Made by a program: the position numbers and the translations under genes. Positions 25,322 through 34,327 of a stretch of DNA of 64,000 nt are shown here, in pieces (position 1 is the stretch's first letter; each line of letters opens with the position of its first letter). The stretch is from an uncultured Lachnospiraceae bacterium (GTDB lineage Bacteria > Bacillota > Clostridia > Lachnospirales > Lachnospiraceae), in the NCBI GenBank assembly GCA_947367855.1, contig CANBFE010000010.1, positions 1 to 64,000 on the forward strand. The letters run 5' to 3'. Below the pieces are notes generated by a model that saw only the letters and a list, made by a program, of their open reading frames with translations, ran no database searches and was not told the DNA's origin.

Positions 25322-27988
25322 CTATCCCTTCCAGCGGTTCTTCAGCTTATTCTGCAGACGGTACAGCACGTTCAGGGCATCAATGGGGGCCAGGGTGTTC
25401 ACTTCCACTTCCATCAGTTCCTGCAGCACATCCTCGTCCTTCACCGTATCAAACAGAGACATCTGGGACAGTTCCATCTCGTCTATCTTTGGCTGTTTTT
25501 TTGCCTCTTTTATCTCCACCGTAATGTTCTGAATCTTTTCCGTGATGTCATTGTCCGTGAGCTGTTCCACGATCTCCTTGGCCCGGTCGATCACCATGTC
25601 CGGCACTCCTGCCAGTTTTGCCACCTGAATGCCGTAGCTTTTGTCCGCGCCGCCTTTGATGATTTTTCTCAGGAAGACAATGTCGTCCCCCCTTTCCTTT
25701 ACGGCAATGCAGTAGTTATTCACATTACTCATCTTGCCTTCCAGTTCCGTCAGCTCATGGTAATGTGTGGCAAAGAGGGTCTTGGCCCCCAGGAGCTTGC
25801 GGTTGCTGATATGCTCTATTACTGCCCAGGCAATGCTGAGTCCGTCAAAGGTGGAGGTTCCCCTGCCGATCTCATCCAAAATCAGAAGGCTGTTGGAGGT
25901 GGCGTTGCGCAGAATATTAGCCACTTCATTCATCTCCACCATAAAGGTGGACTGGCCGCTGGCCAGGTCATCGGAAGCGCCGACCCTGGTAAAAATTCTG
26001 TCCACAATGCCTATGTTGGCACTCTTTGCCGGGACAAAGCATCCCACCTGGGCCATGAGCACAATAAGGGCCGTCTGGCGCATGTAAGTGGACTTCCCCG
26101 CCATATTGGGGCCCGTAATGACGCTGATACAATGTTTGTTGTTGTCCAGGAAGGTATCATTGGATATAAACATGTCCCCCGGGATCATCTGCTCCACCAC
26201 AGGATGCCTGCCGTCCTTGATGTCTATGACACCTTTTTCGTTCAGTTTCGGGCGCACATAGCGGTTCCGCTCCGATACCAGGGACATGGAGGCATAGACA
26301 TCCAGTCTGGCAAGGGCTTTTGCCGTGGACTGGATTCGTTCCAGTTCCATGGCAATGGAATCCCGGATTTTACAGAACAGGTCGTATTCCAGGGTTGTGA
26401 GCTTGTCTTCCGCATTTAATATGGTGTCCTCCAGTTCCTTCAGCCTGGGGGTGGTGTACCGTTCCGCATTGGCCAGGGTCTGCTTGCGGATGTAGTCCTC
26501 CGGCACCAGATTTTTATAGGAATTGGTGACTTCAAAATAGTATCCAAAAACTTTGTTGTATTTGATTTTCAGATTTTTTATGCCTGTCCGCTCCCGGTCC
26601 TGCTCCTCCAGCTGGGCAAGCCACTGTTTTCCGTCCCGCTTTGCGCTGCGCAGGGTGTCCACAGTCTCGTCAAAGCCGTCTTTTATGATGCCGCCTTCCC
26701 GGATGGTAACCGGCGGTTCCTCCTCTATGGAAGCCCTGATCAGTTGAAAGATGTCCTGCAGTCCGTCAATGTCATTTTCGGCAGCCTTCAGTTCCTCCGA
26801 GGAAAAGCCTTTCAGAACGGACTTAATGGCCGGCAGCATCTCCAGGGAATTGCGGAAGGAAATGAAATCCCTTGGATTGGCCGTTTTATAGGTAACCTTG
26901 CTCAGGAGACGTTCCAGATCGTACACGGGGTTCAGGTACTCCCGGATTTCATCCCTGGATACACTGTCCCCGCACAGTTCTTCCACTGCGTCCAGGCGGC
27001 GCTCTATTTCCTTTCTTTCTATGAGAGGCTGTTCCAGCATGCTTCGAAGCAGCCTTCCGCCCATGGCAGTCTTTGTCTTGTCCAGTACCCAGAGCAGGGA
27101 ACCTCTCTTCTGCTTCTCCCGCAGGGTCTCCGCCAACTCCAGGTTTCGTCTGGTGGAGCTGTCCAGGAGCATGTATTTACTGGTGAGATAGGGATAAATA
27201 TGGGTAAAATGGGCCAGGTCCGTCTTCTGGGTATCGTAGAGGTACTGCAGAAGGGCTCCTGCAGCCGTCATGCCCGTGGGGAAATCGCTGATCCCCAGTC
27301 CTGTCAGTGTATTGACCTTAAAATGCCGCTGCAGGATTTTGCGGCAGCCGTCGTCATCAAAAAGATGGGGTTCCAGGGTATTGACGGAGATGTGGTACCG
27401 GCTGCGCAGGTCCTCCACGTCAAAACCGCTGACCAGAAAAGCCTCGTTGCAGATCACCTCCGAGGGCTCGTACTTCATCAGCTCGTCGTTGAGCTTCTTT
27501 ATATCATCCACCTCCGTCAGGTAATAGTCTCCGGTGGTGACGTCCGCCACGGAGATGCCGATTCTGGTGGGGGTGTAGGCAACACACAGGAGGAAATTGT
27601 TTCTTGATTCCTCCAGGGTCTGAAAATTCAGGTTTGTACCGGGGGTTACGATGCGTATGACTTCCCTCTTCACCAGTCCCTTTGACAATTTGGGATCTTC
27701 CACCTGTTCGCAGATTGCCACCTTATAACCTCTGCTCACCAGTTTTGCAAGATAGCCCTCCACCGCATGGTAGGGGACGCCGCACATGGGAGCCCTCTCC
27801 TCCAGTCCGCAGGATTTTCCCGTGAGAGTCAGTTCCAGTTCACTGGACACGACCCGGGCATCCTCGAAAAACATTTCATAAAAGTCTCCCAGTCTGTAGA
27901 AAAGGATGCAGTCCGCATACTGCTTCTTTGTCTCTATATACTGCTGCATCATAGGGGTCAGTTCTTCTACGGGAATATGTTCCGGCAT
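25322..27988 (-). CDS. mutS: DNA mismatch repair protein MutS
   Basis: This full-length MutS has 888 residues. The mismatch-binding domain is recognisable near the N-terminus (YRLGDFYEMFFEDA, with the Phe-X-Glu intercalating motif as FYEMF). The clamp and lever regions follow, and the ATPase has Walker A GPNMAGKST near residue 620 and ILDEIGRGTSTFDG. The C-terminal helix-turn-helix tail is present. MutS recognises mispairs and recruits MutL; no mutL is adjacent in this window. The ATG at 27988 has AGGAG upstream. A promoter candidate lies at 28100-28129. Confidence 0.97.
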   Translation of the reverse strand: MPEHIPVEELTPMMQQYIETKKQYADCILFYRLGDFYEMFFEDARVVSSELELTLTGKSCGLEERAPMCGVPYHAVEGYLAKLVSRGYKVAICEQVEDPKLSKGLVKREVIRIVTPGTNLNFQTLEESRNNFLLCVAYTPTRIGISVADVTTGDYYLTEVDDIKKLNDELMKYEPSEVICNEAFLVSGFDVEDLRSRYHISVNTLEPHLFDDDGCRKILQRHFKVNTLTGLGISDFPTGMTAAGALLQYLYDTQKTDLAHFTHIYPYLTSKYMLLDSSTRRNLELAETLREKQKRGSLLWVLDKTKTAMGGRLLRSMLEQPLIERKEIERRLDAVEELCGDSVSRDEIREYLNPVYDLERLLSKVTYKTANPRDFISFRNSLEMLPAIKSVLKGFSSEELKAAENDIDGLQDIFQLIRASIEEEPPVTIREGGIIKDGFDETVDTLRSAKRDGKQWLAQLEEQDRERTGIKNLKIKYNKVFGYYFEVTNSYKNLVPEDYIRKQTLANAERYTTPRLKELEDTILNAEDKLTTLEYDLFCKIRDSIAMELERIQSTAKALARLDVYASMSLVSERNRYVRPKLNEKGVIDIKDGRHPVVEQMIPGDMFISNDTFLDNNKHCISVITGPNMAGKSTYMRQTALIVLMAQVGCFVPAKSANIGIVDRIFTRVGASDDLASGQSTFMVEMNEVANILRNATSNSLLILDEIGRGTSTFDGLSIAWAVIEHISNRKLLGAKTLFATHYHELTELEGKMSNVNNYCIAVKERGDDIVFLRKIIKGGADKSYGIQVAKLAGVPDMVIDRAKEIVEQLTDNDITEKIQNITVEIKEAKKQPKIDEMELSQMSLFDTVKDEDVLQELMEVEVNTLAPIDALNVLYRLQNKLKNRWKG

Positions 27989-28064
27989 TGGTATCGCTCC
28001 TGTTCTGTTTCTTTGGTAATCCGGCAGGGAAATGCCCTTCCTCTGTCTGTTTGGATGTTTTTAA

Positions 28065-28099
28065 AAGGACGGTTATACAATATTTGCATAACCGTCCTT
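28065..28099 (-). terminator. Hairpin terminator after the second ABC exporter
   Basis: A perfect 12-bp stem (28065-28076 with 28088-28099) is followed on the minus strand by TTTT then A-rich sequence. It begins about 53 bases past the ABC gene's stop. It also overlaps the predicted start point of the mutS promoter, so it could sit at the 5' end of the mutS mRNA. Confidence 0.6.
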
Positions 28100-28129
28100 A
28101 TTCTAACACAAAATATTGGGATTGTACAA
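28100..28129 (-). promoter_or_regulatory. Candidate mutS promoter
   Basis: On the minus strand TTGTAC (28129-28124), 18 bases and TAGAAT (28105-28100) lie about 110 bases upstream of mutS. The predicted start site falls within the adjacent hairpin. Confidence 0.45.
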
Positions 28130-28151
28130 TTGGATTTTCGAATTTTCTTCC

Positions 28152-30374
28152 CTACTTTCCCTCAGCCATCTTCAGCTGGGCCGTCACCAGGCCGTGATAG
28201 ATTCCCTTCTTTTCCAACAGCTCGTTGTGGGTGCCGATCTCGGCAATGCCGTGCTTATCGATAACCACAAGCCTGTCGGCATTTCGGAGGGTGGAAAGCC
28301 TGTGGGCAATGGCAAAGGTGGTTCTGCCCTTCACCAGCCGGTCAAGGGCCTGCTGGATCAGGAATTCACTCTCCGTATCCAGGGCAGAGGTGGCCTCGTC
28401 CAGAATCAGCAGCCTGGGATTGTTCAGGATGGCCCTGGCAATGGCAATCCTCTGCCGCTCCCCTCCGGACAGGTTGTAGCCGTGCTCGCCCACATAAGTA
28501 TTGTAGCCGTCCGGGGTCTTGCAGATAAAATCGTGTGCATTGGCGGCCTTGGCAGCCTGAATCACCTCCGTCATGGTCGCCTCCGGCCTGGCAAAGCGGA
28601 TATTGGCCAGGATGCTGCCGGAGAAAAGGAAAGTCTCCTGGAGCACCACGCCGATCTGGGAATGCAGGCTCTCCGTCTTCATCTTGCGGATGTCCACCCC
28701 GTCGATGGTGATTTTTCCCTGATCCACATCGTAAAGCCGCATGATCAGGTTGATCAAAGTGGATTTTCCCGTTCCGGAGGCGCCCACCAGGCCGATCATC
28801 TCCCCTGGCTTTACACTGAAGCTGATATCCTCCAGAACCGGCTCATAAGTATGGTATCCGAAAGAAACATTTTCAAAGGTAAAAGCGCCCTCAATGGGAA
28901 AGGCCCTGCTGTCTTCCGTATCCAGAATTACCGGCTTCTCGTCAAGCACATCGTAGATCCTGTTCATGCTGGTGACCATCTGCATCACCATTCTGGGCAT
29001 ATGGGTCATCCAGTTCAGGGGACCGAACAGGTAGCCGCAGTAGGCGATAAACTGTACCAGTTCTCCCAGGGTCATATCCCCGTTCAGCACATCCATGCCA
29101 CCGAAATACACGGCAATATAGGAACCTGCCCCCAGAAGAAAAGTGAGGATAGGGAAAAAGACCGCCCAGAAAGTCTCGTTCTTTTTGCTGATCTCGGCAA
29201 AATCCGCCGTTTTTTTCCGGAAACGTTCCGCCTCCCGCTCTTCCTTTCCGAAGGACTTCACCACCCGCATGCCTGAGATAATGTCCTGCAGGCTGCTGGC
29301 CAGGTCGTCGGATTTCAGCCACTGCTTATGGAAAATGGTGTGAATATGGTGCCAGAACATCCTGGTAACCGCAAACACGATGACCACAAAGCCAAGTGAC
29401 ATCAATGTCATTTCCCAACTGATGGTAAACATTACCACAAGCGAAACTACCATGGTAATTAAGGTGGAGAACATGCCTCCGAATACTTCTTCCATAAAAT
29501 CCCGGACCATCCTGGTATCCCGGGAAACACGGTTCAGCAGTTCTCCCGGTTTCCTGTTGTTAATAAAGGACAGGGACAAGGCCTGGATCTTGTAATAAAG
29601 CTTCTGGCGCAGCGTCATGCTTAAGGAGGTCCCCAGCGAGATACACTGCCAGTACTGGAAATTGTCCAACAGGATGCGGGCCGCCACCATTACCAGGGTA
29701 ACCCCCGCGAAAGCCCACCAGTCTGCCCAGGTTCCCTTTCCCGTGGACAGTGCGCCGTCAATAAAGTTCTTCTGCACCATGGGAACTGCCAGATTCAGAA
29801 GGGAAACCAATGCCATGAGTATGGAAATCAACAGAAGTTTCCCTGTGTAATCGCCGCAGAGTTCCATAAATTTTTTCAGCAGAGCCGCTTTTCCCTCGCA
29901 GTAAGGGCATTTGCTGGTTCCCGGAAGGGCCCTGCCGCATTTCTCACAATACTTCTCATATTCCAGACTGACCACCTGCTCAGGCTTCTCCCCGGTTCTG
30001 CGGGCAGTCAGAATGGTCTGGGCTCCTCTGGCCACATAGGCCACCCGGACAATGTGCCTCATGGAAAAACGGGCTGCGCAGATCATCTGTCCATCTTTTT
30101 TGGTCACCGTGACGATTCCGCTGTGGACCTGATGCTCGCAGCGGATTTTCTCACAGTCGTCCAATAAAAAAGATGCAGCCAGCCGTTCCTCCTCCAGTAC
30201 CAGGAACCGTTCCTGGGTTACCACAAGCCATACCCTGTCCGTGTAGGCCTCCCGGGCCTGCATCTTCCGACTGTCGAAACCCAGGTCCACAGGAACGCAG
30301 TACATTGGCTCCTCTCCCGGTGCAAGCCCCAGGGCATCGGTCTGCGCCCGGTTCAATGTGTATAATAGTTTCAT
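28152..30374 (-). CDS. ABC exporter with N-terminal PH-like region and zinc ribbon (second of pair)
   Basis: The protein has 740 residues. Residues 1-130 form a soluble beta-rich region with no ABC homology, perhaps PH-like. A zinc ribbon follows (C143, C146, C156, C159: CEKCGRAL...CPYC). A six-helix type IV exporter domain spans about 175-470, and the ATPase has Walker A GASGTGKST, signature LSGGERQRI and Walker B LLILDEATSALD. It pairs with the similar protein at 31218-33584 and a DUF1854 protein between them. In Proteobacteria, such ABC and DUF1854 genes are annotated as associated with cyanophycin metabolism; no cyanophycin synthetase is in this window. The substrate is unknown. It likely forms a heterodimer with its sister protein. 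Confidence 0.85.
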   Translation of the reverse strand: MKLLYTLNRAQTDALGLAPGEEPMYCVPVDLGFDSRKMQAREAYTDRVWLVVTQERFLVLEEERLAASFLLDDCEKIRCEHQVHSGIVTVTKKDGQMICAARFSMRHIVRVAYVARGAQTILTARRTGEKPEQVVSLEYEKYCEKCGRALPGTSKCPYCEGKAALLKKFMELCGDYTGKLLLISILMALVSLLNLAVPMVQKNFIDGALSTGKGTWADWWAFAGVTLVMVAARILLDNFQYWQCISLGTSLSMTLRQKLYYKIQALSLSFINNRKPGELLNRVSRDTRMVRDFMEEVFGGMFSTLITMVVSLVVMFTISWEMTLMSLGFVVIVFAVTRMFWHHIHTIFHKQWLKSDDLASSLQDIISGMRVVKSFGKEEREAERFRKKTADFAEISKKNETFWAVFFPILTFLLGAGSYIAVYFGGMDVLNGDMTLGELVQFIAYCGYLFGPLNWMTHMPRMVMQMVTSMNRIYDVLDEKPVILDTEDSRAFPIEGAFTFENVSFGYHTYEPVLEDISFSVKPGEMIGLVGASGTGKSTLINLIMRLYDVDQGKITIDGVDIRKMKTESLHSQIGVVLQETFLFSGSILANIRFARPEATMTEVIQAAKAANAHDFICKTPDGYNTYVGEHGYNLSGGERQRIAIARAILNNPRLLILDEATSALDTESEFLIQQALDRLVKGRTTFAIAHRLSTLRNADRLVVIDKHGIAEIGTHNELLEKKGIYHGLVTAQLKMAEGK

Positions 30375-30460
30375 ATATTTATTGCCTTTCTCTTCTATAC
30401 CTATCTTATAGAGGACTATTTTGCCTGTCTCTATTCATACCTGTCTTTTATAGATGACTT

Positions 30461-31039
30461 TTAGATAAAGAGATCCAGTTTCTTGCGTTCCATGACACCC
30501 AATTGATAGAAATCCGGGATTTCGTATCGGTTTCCGTCGATATCCGTCACCAGAAGTCTGGAATCACTGAGGTGAATCACTGCATTGCCGCTCATCTGGG
30601 TGGTAAAGCGGCAGGCGCCGAAGGTAGTGACTACATTCCAGTAGGCATACCCGTACTCGTCTTTCACATCCAGAACTTTGGTGATCACCGGCATAAAGTA
30701 ACGCAGCTTAATCTGTTCCCGGAGCATTTCCTGCTGGTCCGCAGGCAGCTGGGAAAGCTTCTCAACCATGCCGATCTCCTTTGCCTTTTCGTCCGCTTCC
30801 CGGATGGAAATGAATTCCTCCGGATTGGTCAGCGGAAAAGTGAGGTAAACGCCCACCCTGGCGTATTCCCTGTCCTTTGTCTTCAGGCTGATGAATCCTC
30901 CCGGAGTTCTGGAAAAAACAGCGTTGTCGCTGTTCAGAAAACGCATCTCCAGAAGTTCCTCCGACTCTTTCTTCAGGGCCTCTTCGTCAAATTCCTGCAA
31001 ATCCAACAGGTCGATTCCGTTATTATCATGTCCGTTCAT
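30461..31039 (-). CDS. DUF1854-family protein
   Basis: This protein of 192 residues has conserved segments PGGFISLKTKDREYARV, YLTFPLTNPEEFISIRE, and YAYWNVVTTFGACRFTTQM. It is soluble with no signal or membrane segment. AAAGGAAA lies about 7 bases before the start. DUF1854 has no established biochemical role; family members usually sit beside ABC exporters with N-terminal extensions, as here. It is flanked by both exporter genes on the same strand, which suggests a partner in assembly, substrate recognition or regulation of the transporter (inference). Confidence 0.85.
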   Translation of the reverse strand: MNGHDNNGIDLLDLQEFDEEALKKESEELLEMRFLNSDNAVFSRTPGGFISLKTKDREYARVGVYLTFPLTNPEEFISIREADEKAKEIGMVEKLSQLPADQQEMLREQIKLRYFMPVITKVLDVKDEYGYAYWNVVTTFGACRFTTQMSGNAVIHLSDSRLLVTDIDGNRYEIPDFYQLGVMERKKLDLFI

Positions 31040-31056
31040 TTATTTTTCCTTTCTTA

Positions 31057-31196
31057 TTTTTAGTTCCGCAGCCTTTCTCATGACAGCCTTTTCAGCAGAG
31101 GAATTCCTGCCGCAAAAAAACGCGTCACTCATTCCTCTGGGCTGTCCTTCGATCGTCTGCTGTTTTTTAGTTCCGCAGACTCTCTCCTGACAGCCT
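31057..31196. repeat. Imperfect direct repeats in the ABC-DUF1854 gap
   Basis: Two copies of about 32 bases, near 31057-31088 and 31165-31196, share TTTTAGTTCCGCAG and TGACAGCCT with a few differences between. A 9-bp inverted repeat (31096-31104 with 31131-31139) lies between them. They fill most of a 178-base gap between co-directional genes. They may be RNA processing or attenuation structures, or a small duplication. Confidence 0.55.
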
Positions 31197-31217
31197 CTCT
31201 TCCTCTCTCTTCATATC

Positions 31218-33584
31218 TTACTCGATTCCGCGCATGGCCAGGGCCTTGGTCTGGAGTTCGCTGAGTTTATAGTAGGTTCCCTTTTTCGCCAGAAGCTCTT
31301 CATGAGTTCCGGATTCCGTCAGCCTGCCGTCGTCCAGGACGATAAGGTGGGTTGCGTTGCGCAGGGTGGAAAGTCTGTGGGCAATGGACAGCACGGTCCT
31401 TCCCTTCTCCAGGCGCTCCAGGGATTTCTGTATGGCAAGCTCAGTCTCCGTATCCACCGCAGAAGTGGCTTCGTCCAAAATCAGTATTTTCGGATCCGCC
31501 AGAATGGCTCTGGCAATGGAAATTCTCTGCTTCTCTCCCCCTGACAGCGAACGGCTGGAGGAGCCAAGAAGGGTGTCGTAGCCCTCCGGCATCCTGCAGA
31601 TAAAGTCATGGGCATTGGCCTGAACCGCTGCCCGGATGATCTCTTCCCTGGTGGCCTCCGGCCTGGCATAGGCGATATTTTCCGCCACCGTGCCCATGAA
31701 GATATAGGTTTCCTGGGACACCATGGCCACGTTTTTGCGCAGTTCCCGGAACCCGTATTGTTTCACGTTCACTCCGTCCACCAGAATCTCCCCTTCCTGG
31801 GCATCGTAAAGCCGGGAGATCAGGTTTACCAGAGTGGATTTTCCCGCCCCGGAACGTCCCACGATGCCGAATACTTCTCCGGCCTTCACATGGAAGCTGA
31901 TATTTTTCAGGATGGGCTTATGGGACTCGTATCCGAAAGTAACGTCTTTCAGTTCAATCTCTCCTCTTAACGCCTCCGGCCGCAGGGGATCCGGCACTTC
32001 CTTCACCTCCGGCACAGCATCGATGATCTCAAACATACGCTGGGCCGAATTCATGCACTCGGTATACCAACGGACGCTGCGGGAGAAAAATTCCAGGGGA
32101 CCTTTCAGCTGTCCCACATAACCTGAAAAGGTGAGCAGCAGGCCCAGTTCAATATTGGCGCCGCTGATCATCATGGCCCCGCCCACAGCCCACACCAGGA
32201 AGCTGATGGTATCCTCCACCGCAAAGTACAGCGCGAAGAATTTAATATCATATCGGGCCACATCCATCTCCGCATTTTTTACTTTCCCGTTATTCTTGGA
32301 GAAACGGGTCATCTCCTGCTCCTGCTGTCCGAAAGCCTTCACCACCCTGGCTCCTGTGAAGTTCTCATTCATCTGTCCCTTCAGACGGCGGTTGGCCCGG
32401 TGACGCTTCCCGTAAAAATGCCACAGTTGGGGAACCATCCGGTAGCTTAAAATCACCAGAAGGGGCATCAAAATCACCGAAACCAGGGCCAGCAGCGGAT
32501 CCAACAGAAACATAATCACGCTGGTAGCGACAACATTTCCTATATTGATAAAAAAGTACGGTATTCCGTCAATGAAAAAATGGGAAATCTCTTCCGCGTC
32601 ATCGGACACTCTGGTCATCAGACCGCCGGTCTGCCTCCTGGTGTAAAAGCTGATGGACAGCTTTCCCATGGCAGAAAACACCTGGCTCTTCAAGGTGGAC
32701 ACCACCTCGGGCGCAATCTTTGCCGTCAGCACACCCTGCAGAATTCCCAGCGCCTGCATTGCCACCTTGGTCAGGATCATGGCAAATACCAACATGGTCA
32801 GGGCTGTCACAAACCGGCCTGCGGGAATGTTCAGCATAGCCAGAAAATCCTCGTTCCGCGCCAACACCTGGTCATAGAGCACCGTACCGCTCAGGTAAGG
32901 CCAGGCCAGATTCAGGGCAGCGGTTCCCAGATAGCAGAGCATCATCACCGCCAGGTATTTTGTATAAGGTTTGAAATAAGAAACCACCCGTATCAGAATA
33001 GACTTTTTGTCCATACATTTGGGACAGACCTTCCTCTCCTGGTCCGGATAAATCATGCCGCACTTGGGGCAGCACTCCTTTCCCTTCCGGACATTCAGGT
33101 CCTCCTCCGTGATCTCCTCCCCCTTCTTCACCTTTTCGCACAGCTTGCACAGCCGCAGAAACATCTCCATCTTCGTGTTGGAAAAATGACAGAGATTACG
33201 CTCTACGCCGTCTATTTCCGCCATCAGCACTCCTGCGGCCACCTGGCGCAGCACCTCCGTCTTTCCAATGGTTTCCAGCTCAAAAATCTGCAGGGCAGGT
33301 TCCTCCGTCATGGCCGCTTCCCCGGAACGGGCATGCGCGGAACTGCCTTTTTCCGCAGACTGCCCATTCTCCGTAAACTGCCATCCTCCATACCCGCCGA
33401 ATCGATATTCCGCCTTCTCCCGGTAGGGATACACAGCCAGAAGCAGCTTCTGTTTGGTCAGCGCCACTATGGAATCCGCAAAACGGTATTGATCATCGAA
33501 ATCCGCCATGGCGGCAAAAATAATTTCTTCCTTTTTTATTCCGTATTTACCGGCTACTGCTGTAAAACTTTTCGGTAAATTCAT
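31218..33584 (-). CDS. ABC exporter with N-terminal extension and zinc ribbon (first of pair)
   Basis: The protein has 788 residues from the ATG at 33584 (GGAGG about 5 bases upstream). Residues 1-165 form a soluble region, including a Gly/Ser-rich insert around 63-92. A zinc ribbon follows (C172, C175, C187, C190: CPKCGMI...VCPKC). The exporter membrane domain spans about 200-500, and the ATPase has GRSGAGKST, LSGGEKQRI and ILILDEATSAVD. Both ATP sites of the pair look canonical. The shared architecture with 28152-30374 suggests a duplication. The first gene of the operon has its own promoter at 33725-33753. No signal for substrate is visible. Confidence 0.85.
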   Translation of the reverse strand: MNLPKSFTAVAGKYGIKKEEIIFAAMADFDDQYRFADSIVALTKQKLLLAVYPYREKAEYRFGGYGGWQFTENGQSAEKGSSAHARSGEAAMTEEPALQIFELETIGKTEVLRQVAAGVLMAEIDGVERNLCHFSNTKMEMFLRLCKLCEKVKKGEEITEEDLNVRKGKECCPKCGMIYPDQERKVCPKCMDKKSILIRVVSYFKPYTKYLAVMMLCYLGTAALNLAWPYLSGTVLYDQVLARNEDFLAMLNIPAGRFVTALTMLVFAMILTKVAMQALGILQGVLTAKIAPEVVSTLKSQVFSAMGKLSISFYTRRQTGGLMTRVSDDAEEISHFFIDGIPYFFINIGNVVATSVIMFLLDPLLALVSVILMPLLVILSYRMVPQLWHFYGKRHRANRRLKGQMNENFTGARVVKAFGQQEQEMTRFSKNNGKVKNAEMDVARYDIKFFALYFAVEDTISFLVWAVGGAMMISGANIELGLLLTFSGYVGQLKGPLEFFSRSVRWYTECMNSAQRMFEIIDAVPEVKEVPDPLRPEALRGEIELKDVTFGYESHKPILKNISFHVKAGEVFGIVGRSGAGKSTLVNLISRLYDAQEGEILVDGVNVKQYGFRELRKNVAMVSQETYIFMGTVAENIAYARPEATREEIIRAAVQANAHDFICRMPEGYDTLLGSSSRSLSGGEKQRISIARAILADPKILILDEATSAVDTETELAIQKSLERLEKGRTVLSIAHRLSTLRNATHLIVLDDGRLTESGTHEELLAKKGTYYKLSELQTKALAMRGIE

Positions 33585-33724
33585 TCCGTTCCTCCATCCT
33601 TTTTCCGCAATGTCCCGGCTGCGTATCCTTTTCTGCATTCTTAACAAATGTGTCTGACCCTGAGCAGAGCCCCTGGTCAATACATGGATACGATTCCGGT
33701 TTCCTGCATTCACTCCCATGGAAT

Positions 33725-33753
33725 TTTGTATCGCCTGTGTGCAATTGTGTCAT
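33725..33753 (-). promoter_or_regulatory. Promoter of the ABC/DUF1854 operon
   Basis: On the minus strand ATGACA (33753-33748), 17 bases and TACAAA (33730-33725) lie about 140 bases upstream of the first ABC gene. The remaining sequence between 33585 and 33814 holds nothing else recognised. Confidence 0.45.
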
Positions 33754-33814
33754 TTTCTTAGCTTACACATTACGTCTGCATCTTACTGCGCGTGGATATC
33801 CGAAAAATGGTGAC

Positions 33815-33854
33815 AAAAAAACCATGGCTCTCCTCACAGTAGAAAGCCATGGTT
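33815..33854 (-). terminator. Intrinsic terminator of the 24-residue peptide gene
   Basis: A perfect 10-bp stem (33854-33845 with 33829-33820) and a run of at least six T on the minus strand form a strong terminator. It lies about 46 bases after the small frame's stop. It separates this unit from the ABC operon promoter downstream. Confidence 0.85.
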
Positions 33855-33900
33855 CATTCCATACCATTTTCCCGGCAACGCACAGAGACTGCCGACAAAC

Positions 33901-33975
33901 TTACTCTACAATATCCGCGGGAGGCAATTTCACTATTCTATTTAACCGTACTGTATTCCTCTTCAATGTGGTCAT
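33901..33975 (-). CDS. Putative 24-residue peptide gene
   Basis: The frame begins MTTLKRNTVRL and ends KLPPADIVE, 24 residues. AAAGGAGG (33992-33985) lies 9 bases before the ATG, the best ribosome site possible. A near-consensus promoter (34016-34044) and a strong terminator (33815-33854) bracket it, making a self-contained transcript of about 195 bases. The first two-thirds is strongly basic (K, R, R, R, K); the C-terminus is acidic. No membrane segment and no cysteine are present. I do not recognise it. It could be a leader or signal peptide, a small regulator, or an open frame within a small RNA. Confidence 0.65.
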   Translation of the reverse strand: MTTLKRNTVRLNRIVKLPPADIVE

Positions 33976-34015
33976 GGTTTACTGCCTCCTTTCCTCTCAT
34001 TTTTGACCTTGTTCC

Positions 34016-34044
34016 AGTATAAACTCAACCTGTGGGAATGTCAA
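34016..34044 (-). promoter_or_regulatory. Strong sigma-70 promoter of the 24-residue peptide gene
   Basis: On the minus strand TTGACA (34044-34039), exactly 17 bases and TATACT (34021-34016) precede the ATG at 33975 by about 40 bases. It is one of the best promoters in the window. Confidence 0.8.
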
Positions 34045-34140
34045 CCCATTTTTTGTAAAAACTTCCTCCAAATGCATCGTGTTCGATTTTTACCAGTTCC
34101 TCTTCCAAATGGACTGTTCTCAGCTTATGGGCATATTTGA

Positions 34141-34311
34141 ATGCCCCCTCGCATCCCTCCTGCCATTGGTTCTCAATATTTTTCAAGAATTATGCAGGGA
34201 AAGGCAAACCCGCCCGAGCGGATTTTGCTGTTGATAGAAAATATATTCCATGTGAACCCAGGCTGGCTTGAAAATGGATCATTTCTGATTAATTGGAATG
34301 AATCGGACGGA
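34141..34311 (+). pseudogene. Possible remnant of an XRE-family regulator
   Basis: The plus-strand frame reads QYFSRIMQGKANPPERILL then LIENIFHVNPGWLENGSF, which closely resembles the second half of a Cro/C1-type helix-turn-helix domain (recognition helix onward). A stop codon stands directly before 34141, so the first half is missing, and no start or ribosome site fits. The frame runs on into the MATE gene's 3' end. It is most likely a decayed gene fragment in the 352-base interval (33976-34327) that also holds the peptide promoter. Confidence 0.45.
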
Positions 34312-34327
34312 GAACCATCACAAAAAA

